Source: Sphingobium amiense (GTDB taxonomy: Bacteria; Pseudomonadota; Alphaproteobacteria; Sphingomonadales; Sphingomonadaceae). From it: a DNA stretch of 64,000 bases. Location: the NCBI RefSeq assembly GCF_003967075.1, contig NZ_AP018664.1, positions 3,994,001-4,058,000 on the forward strand, read 5' to 3'. The position numbers were made by a program, and so were the translations under genes. Shown in pieces: positions 24,818 to 32,693 of this stretch (position 1 is the stretch's first letter; every line of letters starts with the position of its first letter). The notes beneath the pieces were generated by a model. It saw only the letters and a list, made by a program, of their open reading frames with translations. It did not search any database and was not told where the DNA came from.

Positions 24818-25530
24818 GGCCGTTCCGCCGGGAGGCGATAGCGGCCGGTCAGCATCGCGCGCATCTGGTTGAAGGGGCCGGACAGCAGCACCATGAGGAT
24901 GTGGACGAGGAAGAAGGCGGCGAGCGCGAAGGCGGCGAGGAAATGGATCGAGCGGGCCGACTGCCGCCCGCCGAACAGGTCGATCAGCCATGGGATCGCC
25001 GCATTCATCCCCGGCGACATGGTGAGGCCGGTGAGGATGACGAGTGGCAGCGCGACGAAGATCACGCCGATATAGCTCGCCTTCTGGAGGAAGCCGTAGC
25101 GGCGCGCGGCCTCCCCGCGCGGGAAGCGCAGCCGGGCGTGGTCGAGAATGTCCCGCCAGATGTGGCGGGGCGCGACATCGGCGCGGGTGAGGGCGAGGTC
25201 GCGCTGGACGTGGCGGTTGCCCAGGCTCCAGAGCATATAGGCGAGGAGCGCGAAGGCGAAGATCGGCGCGGCGGCGAGGTGCCAGTGGCGCGAGAGGGCG
25301 AGGCTGTAATGGCCGGGCAGGGTGATCCAGCCGGGAAAGCGGTCCAGCACCAGCCATGCATGGTCGAAATTCGCGCCATAATGGCCCCAGTAGAGCCGGG
25401 GGTGCGCGTTGAAGATGCCAAGGCCGCTGGTGAAGAGCACGTAAAGCAGCAGCGCGTTCAGCCAGTGCCACAGCCGCGTCGAAAGGCGGTGCCGTTCGAT
25501 CAGGTCAGGGTCGGGCGCGGCGCGAGGCAT
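24814..25530 (-). CDS. Cytochrome b/b6-type membrane subunit
   Basis: A 238-residue integral membrane protein with at least four helices. Haem-ligand His candidates are in RLWHWLNALLLYVLFTSG, HYSLALSRHWHLAAAPIFAF and SIHFLAAFALAAFFLVHILM. It fits the cytochrome b561/hydrogenase b-type family and would pass quinol electrons to the molybdopterin protein encoded downstream in a 4-base overlap. First gene of the two-gene operon. Confidence 0.85.
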   Translation of the reverse strand: MPRAAPDPDLIERHRLSTRLWHWLNALLLYVLFTSGLGIFNAHPRLYWGHYGANFDHAWLVLDRFPGWITLPGHYSLALSRHWHLAAAPIFAFALLAYMLWSLGNRHVQRDLALTRADVAPRHIWRDILDHARLRFPRGEAARRYGFLQKASYIGVIFVALPLVILTGLTMSPGMNAAIPWLIDLFGGRQSARSIHFLAAFALAAFFLVHILMVLLSGPFNQMRAMLTGRYRLPAERP

Positions 25531-25676
25531 GGGGCGATCCTATCGCATTTTGCGCGTCGTTCCAGTGTCAAGCCCGATCGTTACGATGTCACAGTTTTGC
25601 AACACAAGGGTGGAAACTTCGGGAAAGTTGTCGCGTGCCCCTTTGCAACTCATTCTTACGAACCTAGATGACGCCT

Positions 25677-25698
25677 CGTGATCGGGACGCAGATCACG
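25677..25698. promoter_or_regulatory. Inverted repeat in the intergenic region before the beta-barrel gene
   Basis: CGTGATC and GATCACG are perfect 7-base arms with an 8-base spacer. It lies in a 300-base divergent interval (25531-25830) that turns AT-rich toward the rightward gene (GATTAATTACC, ACATTATATCG). It could be an operator for either divergent gene. Confidence 0.4.
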
Positions 25699-25830
25699 AT
25701 CCTTTTGGCCACTAGTGACCATGAGGTTATAAGAAGGATAGTGCGGATTTATTCGTAGGACATCTATGCGTCGAAACTGAACGCTTGATTAATTACCGAT
25801 CATAGCGGTTCACATTATATCGAGGACTTT

Positions 25831-26340
25831 ATGAAGACTGTGATTTTCGCAGCGATTGCTGCTGCCGCCGTTTCCGCTCCTGCCTTCGCTCAGGACGCTG
25901 CGCCCTTCACCGGGCCGCGCGCGGGCGTCACCATGGGCTATGACAAGTTCGCAGGGCGCGACGGCTTCGCCTATGGCGTGAGCGCGGGATATGACATCGC
26001 CGTCACCCCCGGCGTGACCTTCGGCCCGGAAGTGAGCTTCAGCGACACGACGACCGATCTGGGCGCGGGCGCGGAAGTCAGCCGCGACCTCGCCGCTTCT
26101 GTCCGCCTCGGCTACACGCTGACGCCGCAGATCCTGGCGTTCGGCAAGGTCGGCTATGCCAATACCCGCATCGACGTGGGCAGCGGTGGCGCCTCGTTCG
26201 AGGGCGTCCGCTACGGCGGCGGTCTGGAATATGCCGTCACCCCGCGCACCTATGTTTCGGCCGAATATCAGCGCAGCGAATATGAAGCCAATATCGGCGG
26301 CCGTGACGCTGCTGTCGTGGGCGTCGGCTTCCGTTTCTGA
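25831..26340 (+). CDS. Outer-membrane beta-barrel protein (OmpA/porin-like, 8-stranded type)
   Basis: A 169-residue protein with a signal peptide (VIFAAIAAAAVSAPAFAQ) and about eight amphipathic strands: AGVTMGYDKF, AYGVSAGYDIAV, TFGPEVSFSDT, AASVRLGYTLT, QILAFGKVGYANT, RYGGGLEYAV, TYVSAEYQRSEY, ending with VGVGFRF, the C-terminal aromatic needed for BAM insertion. It is a small outer-membrane barrel. A terminator follows 26 bases on. Function beyond structure is unknown. Confidence 0.88.
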   Translation: MKTVIFAAIAAAAVSAPAFAQDAAPFTGPRAGVTMGYDKFAGRDGFAYGVSAGYDIAVTPGVTFGPEVSFSDTTTDLGAGAEVSRDLAASVRLGYTLTPQILAFGKVGYANTRIDVGSGGASFEGVRYGGGLEYAVTPRTYVSAEYQRSEYEANIGGRDAAVVGVGFRF

Positions 26341-26365
26341 TCCCTCTCGATCGGAATCAAGGGGA

Positions 26366-26395
26366 AGGGCGGTCCGTTGAGGGCCGCCCTTTTTC
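26366..26395 (+). terminator. Intrinsic terminator of the beta-barrel gene
   Basis: AGGGCGGTCC and GGGCCGCCCT pair around a short loop (CGTTGA region), followed by TTTTCT. It abuts the stop of the convergent gene at 26395. Confidence 0.85.
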
Positions 26396-26817
26396 TATCG
26401 GGCGAGGGGACGCAGGTCGGGTTCGGTCCAGACGCGTCGCGCCTGCGGCGACATCAGCCGGTCGCGCGACCAGTAGGCGAAGGGCCAGTCTTTGTCCCCC
26501 AGCGGCGAAGCGATCAGCGCCGCCAGCGCGGCGGATGGCGTCACGGCGGGCGGCAGGGTGGCGACCAGCCGCCGGGCCATGGCGAGCGAGGCCTGCGTGA
26601 TGGTCTCATGATAGCCGGCGGTGTCGCTGTTCACGCCCCCGACGCTTTCATTATAGCGGCGGATGAGCGCGGGCATGTCGCGTTCGGGCAGGATGTCCGG
26701 GCGGCGCAGGATCAGCCAGAGCGCGGTCGCGAAATGCGCGCTATGGGTCCAGCGTTGCTTGGGCAGCGTGCAGGCGAGGAAGGCGTCGGCCAGTTCCTCC
26801 ATCTCGGTATCGGTCAT
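26395..26817 (-). CDS. Conserved hypothetical protein
   Basis: A 140-residue soluble, mostly helical protein: LADAFLACTLPKQRWTHSAH, FATALWLILRRPDILPERDM, RRYNESVGGVNSDTAGYHET, then SPLGDKDWPFAYWSRDRLMS. The WTHxAHxxxALW and N-x-D-T-x-GYHET motifs are strikingly His/Trp-rich and typical of a widespread uncharacterised family; they could form a metal or ligand pocket. The ATG at 26817 is preferred (upstream MSRYRKGS has no support). Confidence 0.7.
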   Translation of the reverse strand: MTDTEMEELADAFLACTLPKQRWTHSAHFATALWLILRRPDILPERDMPALIRRYNESVGGVNSDTAGYHETITQASLAMARRLVATLPPAVTPSAALAALIASPLGDKDWPFAYWSRDRLMSPQARRVWTEPDLRPLAR

Positions 26818-26911
26818 CCGGTTGCCCCCGTTCACACTCCCCTTTCGATAGCGGGACACCCCTCCGTCACGCGCTTCGCGCGCGCCACCTCCCCCTTGCA
26901 GGGGAGGATTT

Positions 26912-28183
26912 TCAGCCGAGCGCGGCCTGTTTTTCGTCGGCGAGGCGTTTCATTTCGGCCTTGCTCTTCTTTTCGCTGGCGGACTTCAATTGCCCGCACG
27001 CCGCCATGATGTCGCGCCCGCGCGGGGTGCGGACCGGGGCGCTGATGCCGCCTTCGAACACGATGTCGGAAAAGCGCCTGATCCGCTCGGGCGTCGAACA
27101 TTCATAGTCGGTGCCGGGCCAGGGATTGAAGGGGATGAGGTTGACCTTGGCCGGAAGCTTGTAATGGCGCAGCAGGCGGACCAGTTCGCGCGCATCCTCG
27201 TCGCTGTCATTCTTGTCGCGGATCATCACATATTCGAAGGTGATGCGCCGGGCGTTGTTCGCGCCCGGATAGGCGGCGCAGGCGGCGAGCAGTTCGTCGA
27301 TGCCGAACTTGCGGTTCAAGGGCACCAGTTCGTCGCGCACTTCCTTGGTCACGCCATGGAGCGAGACGGCAAGGTTGACGCCGATCTCCTCGCCCGCGCG
27401 CGCCATCATCGGGATGACGCCGGAGGTCGAAAGTGTGATGCGCCGCTTCGAGAGGGCGAGGCCGTCGCCGTCCATCACGACCCGAAGCGCGTCGCGCACA
27501 TGGTCGAAATTGTAGAGCGGCTCACCCATGCCCATCATGACGATGTTGGTGAGCATCCGCCCGTCCGGCGTATAATGCGAGGCTTCGTCGCTTTCGTCGT
27601 CGTTCGCGCTCGCCATGTTGCCGCGCGGCCATTCGCCCAGCGCGTCGCGCGCCAGCATCACCTGTCCGACGATCTCGCCCGGCGTCAGGTTGCGCACGAG
27701 GCGCATCGTGCCGGTGTGGCAGAAGCTGCAGTTGAGCGTGCAGCCGACCTGGCTGGAGACGCAGAGCGTGCCCCGGTCCGCGTCGGGGATGAACACCATC
27801 TCATAATCCTGCCCGTCGTCGGAACGGAGCAGCCATTTGCGGGTGCCGTCGCTCGACACCTGTGCTTCAACCACCTGCGGGCGGCCGACGACGAAGCGTT
27901 CGGCCATCCAGCCGCGCATGGGCTTGGCAAGATCGGTCATGGCGTCGAAATCGGTGACGCCGCGATGATAGAGCCAGTGGAACACCTGCTTGGATCGCAG
28001 TTTCGCGGCTTTTGCGTCCAGCCCGGCTTCCTCGAACATGGCTTTGATCTGCGGGCGGGACAGGCCCATGAGGTCGCTGCGGCCATCTTCGCGCGGGGTG
28101 ACGGCGCGGGGCACGGGCACAGGATCGAGAGGGCCGGGAATCGGCATCAGAGGGCTGGCGGCTGACTGCATGACCGCGCCCAT
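26912..28183 (-). CDS. rlmN: 23S rRNA (adenine(2503)-C2)-methyltransferase RlmN
   Basis: A 423-residue radical SAM enzyme that methylates A2503 of 23S rRNA and A37 of some tRNAs. The iron-sulfur motif CxxxCxxC is in [28 protein letters not shown] and [20 protein letters not shown] are family blocks; the methyl-accepting Cys near the C-terminus is in TYECSTPER or ACGQLKSAS. Starts at 28183 and 28171 are both possible; no strong Shine-Dalgarno favours one. An open frame continues far upstream but overlaps the next gene and is not coding. Confidence 0.95.
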   Translation of the reverse strand: MGAVMQSAASPLMPIPGPLDPVPVPRAVTPREDGRSDLMGLSRPQIKAMFEEAGLDAKAAKLRSKQVFHWLYHRGVTDFDAMTDLAKPMRGWMAERFVVGRPQVVEAQVSSDGTRKWLLRSDDGQDYEMVFIPDADRGTLCVSSQVGCTLNCSFCHTGTMRLVRNLTPGEIVGQVMLARDALGEWPRGNMASANDDESDEASHYTPDGRMLTNIVMMGMGEPLYNFDHVRDALRVVMDGDGLALSKRRITLSTSGVIPMMARAGEEIGVNLAVSLHGVTKEVRDELVPLNRKFGIDELLAACAAYPGANNARRITFEYVMIRDKNDSDEDARELVRLLRHYKLPAKVNLIPFNPWPGTDYECSTPERIRRFSDIVFEGGISAPVRTPRGRDIMAACGQLKSASEKKSKAEMKRLADEKQAALG

Positions 28184-28221
28184 AGCGGATTTTTGGGGCG
28201 AATGTAAGGTGCGGGCCTTGT

Positions 28222-28728
28222 CTAGCGCAGCCGGGCGCAGCCCAGAGCGGCGGCGTCGATGGCCGTGGCTGCGCCGCGCAGGGTGTAGCTGTCGGCGAAA
28301 CCGTGCCCGTCCGATCCGACCGTCGCGACGCTCATCCCGGTGGCCGAGCGCATGGCGGCGATCACCTGCGCGTCGGCCCGGGCGTCGGGCGCCCATGCGT
28401 CCATCTGGCCCGCGACCAGCGTGAAGCGGCGTTCGCCCACCTTGAGCAGCACGGGCGCGTCGGGGCGGCGCGGGCGGCTCAGGCGGAAATGGATCTGGCC
28501 GCGCACCTTCTGGCGGGGCCATGTGCCGACCGCGGCGAAACCGCGGGGACTTTGCCCGGCGCGCACGACCGGCTGGGCGATGGCGTAGCAGCGCGGCCCG
28601 GCGGGATCGCGGAATGCGCCCCAGCGATCGAACACGCCCAGCGAATCGCGCGCCTGCACAGGCGAGGCGGCGAACAGGAGCGGCAGGAAAAGGGCGGCGG
28701 CGCGGCGCATCGTCAGGGCAAAGCGCAT
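28222..28728 (-). CDS. Invasion-associated locus B (IalB)-like periplasmic protein
   Basis: A 168-residue protein with a signal peptide ([20 protein letters not shown]), then [20 protein letters not shown] and later [29 protein letters not shown] and [18 protein letters not shown]. The W-G-x-F-x-D and later R-x-M-R/AAMRSA pattern matches the IalB family of alphaproteobacterial periplasmic proteins, whose role is unclear. It lies 38 bases upstream of rlmN on the same strand, and they are probably co-transcribed. Confidence 0.75.
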   Translation of the reverse strand: MRFALTMRRAAALFLPLLFAASPVQARDSLGVFDRWGAFRDPAGPRCYAIAQPVVRAGQSPRGFAAVGTWPRQKVRGQIHFRLSRPRRPDAPVLLKVGERRFTLVAGQMDAWAPDARADAQVIAAMRSATGMSVATVGSDGHGFADSYTLRGAATAIDAAALGCARLR

Positions 28729-28892
28729 GGCCGACGCTTTGGCAAGTCCCGACACTGCGCAGAGCTACCCCGCAAAAGCCCACAGCGCCGCTTGCAGGGG
28801 GCGCAACAGCGGTTATGAAGAAGCATCCATCATTGTCGCCGGGATTCGACCGGATCGCGGCCCAGCAGAAAAGAAACGGACTGAACAGGGAC

Positions 28893-30005
28893 ATGAAGGC
28901 CACCATCGAACGCGCAACGCTCCTCAAGAGCCTGAGCCACGTCCAGTCGGTGGTCGAGCGGCGGAACACCATTCCGATCCTGTCCAACGTGCTGATCGAA
29001 GCGTCGGCGGACGGCGCGATCCGCCTGATGGCGACCGACCTCGACCTTCAGGTGGTGGAAAGCGTGGCGGCGCAGGTGGAGCAGGCGGGCGCGACCACGA
29101 TTTCGGCCCACACCCTGTTCGACATCGCGCGCAAGCTGCCCGAAGGCAGCCAGGTGTCGTTGCAGGCGGCGGAAGGCAAGATGCTGATCCAGGCGGGGCG
29201 CGCGCGCTTCAACCTGTCGACCCTGCCGCGCGACGATTTCCCGGTGATCGCCGAAGGCGACCTGCCCACGCGCTTCGAACTGCCGGCCGAAACGCTCAAG
29301 CAGATCATCGACAAGACGCGCTTTGCGATTTCGACCGAAGAGACGCGCTATTATCTCAACGGCATCTATTTCCATGTGTCGGAAGAGGCCGAGCCGGTGC
29401 TGAAGGCGGCGGCGACGGACGGCCATCGACTCGCCCGCGTGACCGTGAGCCGCCCCGACGGCGCGGAAGGAATGCCGGGCATCATCGTGCCGCGCAAGTG
29501 CATCGGCGAACTGCGCAAGCTGCTCGACGAGGTGGACGGATCGGTGCAGGTCAGCCTGTCGGCGAGCAAGATCCGGTTCGACCTCGGCAGCGCGATCCTG
29601 ACCAGCAAGCTGATCGACGGCACCTTCCCCGACTATAGCCGGGTCATCCCGACCGCGAACGACAAGCTGCTCAAGATCGACCCGCGCAGCTTCGAGGACG
29701 GCGTCGACCGCGTCGCCACCATCGCCACGGAAAAGACCCGCGCGGTCAAGATGAGCCTCGACCGCGACCGCATCACCCTGTCCGTCACCAGCCCGGAAAA
29801 CGGCACGGCGGCGGAAGAAGTGCCCGGCGCGTTTCAGGGCGAGGGTTTCGACATCGGCTTCAACGCCCGTTACCTGCTCGACATATTGGGTCAGATCGAC
29901 AGCGATCTTGTCGAACTGCATCTGGCGGACGCCGCCGCGCCCACGCTGATCCGGGAAAATGACGAAAGTCCGGCGCTTTACGTGCTGATGCCGATGCGCG
30001 TCTAG
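28893..30005 (+). CDS. dnaN: DNA polymerase III beta subunit (sliding clamp)
   Basis: A 370-residue clamp protein with three repeated domains: [20 protein letters not shown] and [15 protein letters not shown] (domain 1), [19 protein letters not shown] and [11 protein letters not shown] (domain 2), and [15 protein letters not shown] through [14 protein letters not shown] with the final LYVLMPMRV (domain 3). The ATG at 28893 follows ACAGGG. It encircles DNA for polymerase processivity. It is separated from recF and no dnaA is nearby. Confidence 0.96.
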   Translation: MKATIERATLLKSLSHVQSVVERRNTIPILSNVLIEASADGAIRLMATDLDLQVVESVAAQVEQAGATTISAHTLFDIARKLPEGSQVSLQAAEGKMLIQAGRARFNLSTLPRDDFPVIAEGDLPTRFELPAETLKQIIDKTRFAISTEETRYYLNGIYFHVSEEAEPVLKAAATDGHRLARVTVSRPDGAEGMPGIIVPRKCIGELRKLLDEVDGSVQVSLSASKIRFDLGSAILTSKLIDGTFPDYSRVIPTANDKLLKIDPRSFEDGVDRVATIATEKTRAVKMSLDRDRITLSVTSPENGTAAEEVPGAFQGEGFDIGFNARYLLDILGQIDSDLVELHLADAAAPTLIRENDESPALYVLMPMRV

Positions 30006-30068
30006 ATGCCTGTCGAAACGGCGCGAAGGTAATCCAATATCAAGGAGTGAGCGCTACCTCTTTGCGCC

Positions 30069-32684
30069 ATGTCCTTTCTTCGCGCGAAACGTTCCGACAC
30101 GTCCACCCGGCCCATGACATTGATGGTTGCGCTGGGACTCGCCGAAAGCGGAACCGAGGTTTCCGCGTCGTGGATTTCGGGCGCGTTTCCCTATATCGCG
30201 CGGCTGTGGCCGCTGATGCTGCTGGCCAAGCTGTGCGTCATGCTGCTGATGGGGCTGACGCCGCTGTCGGGCGGTTGGGGTTTCGGAACGGTGCTGGCCG
30301 CGATGGTGCTGATCGACACGGCGCTGGTGCTGGTTCCGCGCGAGTCGCGTTTCCGGGCGCTGCGGCCGCATCATCAGAACTGGCTGATGCTGCCCGGCAT
30401 GTTCCTTTCGGGATTGAGTTTCAGCCTGTGGCTGGGGCAGCCGGGGCAGATTGCGGATGGCAGCCTATTCCTTGCGGCGGTGCCGGAACTGGCCGTCGCG
30501 CTGCTGGCCGTGTGCATCTTCGGCGACCGCAGGCTGCTCGGCATCAGCTATTTCCTCGGCGCGCTGCTGGTGTCGGTGGTGCGCAGCGCGGGCGTCGTGC
30601 AGGTCGCGATGCTGGTGAGCTGCACGCTCATCATGCTGATCGCCACGCTGCGGCAGGCGACGGTCGACCGGGCGGCGGCGATCGAGCGTCATCGGCAGGA
30701 TCTGCGTGCGCAGCGGTCCGACCGGCTGCTGCTGGAACATGAGCGGACCGGGCGCGGCTGGTTCTGGGAGACGGACAGGACCGGGTGCCTCACCTATATT
30801 TCCGAAACGCTGGCGCGCACGCTCGACGTGACGGCCGACGCGCTGATCGGCCGGGCGATCACCGACATCGTGCGCTCGGGCGACCGGAAACAGGGCGATG
30901 GCGAACGGACGCTGGGGTTCCACCTGTCGGCGCGCACGGGCTTTTCCGACATTCCCGTCTGCGCCGCGATGGTGAAGGACGAGGAGCGCTGGTGGTCGAT
31001 TTCCGGCCAGCCGGTGTTCAACGAATATGGCCAGTTTCACGGCTTTCGCGGATCGGGCACCGACCTTACCGAAATGCGGCGCAGTCAGGCGGAGGTGACG
31101 CGGCTCGCCCAGTTCGATTCGCTCACGGGTCTCGCCAACCGCATCCAGATGCTGCGCTCGCTGGAGCAGGCGGTCGCCGAACGGCATGGCAAGCAGGGCG
31201 AATGCACGCTGATGATGCTGGACCTCGACCGGTTCAAGAGCGTCAACGATACGCTGGGCCATCCGGCGGGCGACGCGCTGTTGCGGCAGGTGAGCCAGCG
31301 CCTGCAGCGCGTGGTCGGCGAAAAGGGGCTGGTCGGGCGGCAGGGCGGCGACGAGTTCAAGATATTGCTTCCCGGCGGTCACGACCGCACCGCCATCGCG
31401 CATCTGGCGCAGGCGATCATCAGCGCGGTGTCCGAACCCTATATGATCGAGGGCACGGCGGTCGTGATCGGCGTGTCGGTGGGGATTTCCGCCTGCCCGC
31501 AGGATGGCGTGACCGCCGACGCGCTGATCCGCAACGCCGATCTGGCGCTTTACGCCGCCAAGGGCGACGGGCGCGGGGTGCACCGTTTCTACTCGTCGGA
31601 AATGCATGCGGATGCGGAGGACAGGCGGCAACTGGAGGAGGATCTGCGCCGCGCTCTGGTGGAGGATGGACTGCATGTCGTCTACCAGCCGGTCGTGTCG
31701 TCGATCACCGAGCGGATCACGGGCTATGAGGCGCTGCTGCGCTGGACGCATCCGGTGCGCGGCGCGATTTCGCCCACGCTGTTCGTGCCGATTGCCGAGG
31801 ATACGGGGCTGATCGGCCAGATCGGCGACTGGGTGCTGCGCACCGCCTGCCGCGACGCGGCGCAGTGGCCGGACGGGGTTCGCGTTGCGGTCAACGTGTC
31901 GCCGACCCAGTTCGCCAATCCCGCCTTCCCCGCGACCGTGGTGAGCGCGCTCGCAGGCGCGCAGCTTGCGCCCGGGCGGCTGGAGCTGGAGATCACAGAA
32001 AGCGTCTTCCTGACCGACGACGACGGCACCGATTCGATGTTCGCGCGGCTGAAGACCATCGGCGTCCGGCTGGCGCTCGACGATTTCGGGACCGGCTATT
32101 CCTCGCTCGGCTATCTCAAGAAAGCGCCGTTCGACAAGATCAAGATCGACCAGAGCTTCGTGCGCGGGGCGGCGATGAAGGGCAGCCGCAACAGCGCGAT
32201 CATCAAGGCCATCGTCAGCCTCGCCGAAGCGCTGGGGATGGATACGACTGCGGAGGGGGCGGAGACGCAGGACGAGCTGGACCTGATCCGCCAACTGGGT
32301 TGCAGCCACATCCAGGGCTATATCTACGGCCGCCCGATGATCGCGGCGGACGTGCTGGCGGCGCAGAAGCTGGTCGGCACCGCCGCGTCGCCGGCCGGGT
32401 TCAAATCCAGCCGTCCCGAGCGCAAGACGATGCTGCGCACGGTCGCCATCCACCATGACGGCCACATCTACAGCGGACGCATCCGCAACATCTCTTCGAC
32501 GGGCGCGCTGATCGAGGGGCTGTGGAACGTGCCCGCGGATACGCGCTTCGCCGTGGAGTTCGGCGAAGGGCAGTTCGTGAATGCGACCGCGCGCTGGTGT
32601 CGCGAGGACCGTATGGGTGTCGAGTTCACGGAAGAGATCGACATGGCCCTGCTGCGCAGCATACCGCGCGCGCTAGCAGGCTGA
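30069..32684 (+). CDS. Cyclic di-GMP protein: membrane sensor - PAS - GGDEF - EAL - PilZ
   Basis: An 871-residue protein. Residues 1-200 hold about six membrane helices; a PAS-like domain follows (about 225-340, with RGWFWETDRTGCLTYISETL and FHGFRGSGTDLTE). The GGDEF signature is intact (residues 426-430 in GRQGGDEFKILLP). EAL is at 554-556 (YEALLRW), with DDFGTGYSSLGYL, KIDQSFVRG and EGAET giving phosphodiesterase metal and catalytic residues. The C-terminal 100 residues are a PilZ-type domain (RNISSTGALIEG). Both enzymatic activities look possible. PilZ fused to a GGDEF-EAL protein allows direct sensing of the product. Confidence 0.92.
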   Translation: MSFLRAKRSDTSTRPMTLMVALGLAESGTEVSASWISGAFPYIARLWPLMLLAKLCVMLLMGLTPLSGGWGFGTVLAAMVLIDTALVLVPRESRFRALRPHHQNWLMLPGMFLSGLSFSLWLGQPGQIADGSLFLAAVPELAVALLAVCIFGDRRLLGISYFLGALLVSVVRSAGVVQVAMLVSCTLIMLIATLRQATVDRAAAIERHRQDLRAQRSDRLLLEHERTGRGWFWETDRTGCLTYISETLARTLDVTADALIGRAITDIVRSGDRKQGDGERTLGFHLSARTGFSDIPVCAAMVKDEERWWSISGQPVFNEYGQFHGFRGSGTDLTEMRRSQAEVTRLAQFDSLTGLANRIQMLRSLEQAVAERHGKQGECTLMMLDLDRFKSVNDTLGHPAGDALLRQVSQRLQRVVGEKGLVGRQGGDEFKILLPGGHDRTAIAHLAQAIISAVSEPYMIEGTAVVIGVSVGISACPQDGVTADALIRNADLALYAAKGDGRGVHRFYSSEMHADAEDRRQLEEDLRRALVEDGLHVVYQPVVSSITERITGYEALLRWTHPVRGAISPTLFVPIAEDTGLIGQIGDWVLRTACRDAAQWPDGVRVAVNVSPTQFANPAFPATVVSALAGAQLAPGRLELEITESVFLTDDDGTDSMFARLKTIGVRLALDDFGTGYSSLGYLKKAPFDKIKIDQSFVRGAAMKGSRNSAIIKAIVSLAEALGMDTTAEGAETQDELDLIRQLGCSHIQGYIYGRPMIAADVLAAQKLVGTAASPAGFKSSRPERKTMLRTVAIHHDGHIYSGRIRNISSTGALIEGLWNVPADTRFAVEFGEGQFVNATARWCREDRMGVEFTEEIDMALLRSIPRALAG

Positions 32685-32693
32685 ACGGGCGCG

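Noticed and set aside
28184..28987. Upstream extension of rlmN to nearly 700 codons
   Set aside because: It would overlap the IalB-like gene in another frame and its sequence has no RlmN-like features; the family length is about 380-420.
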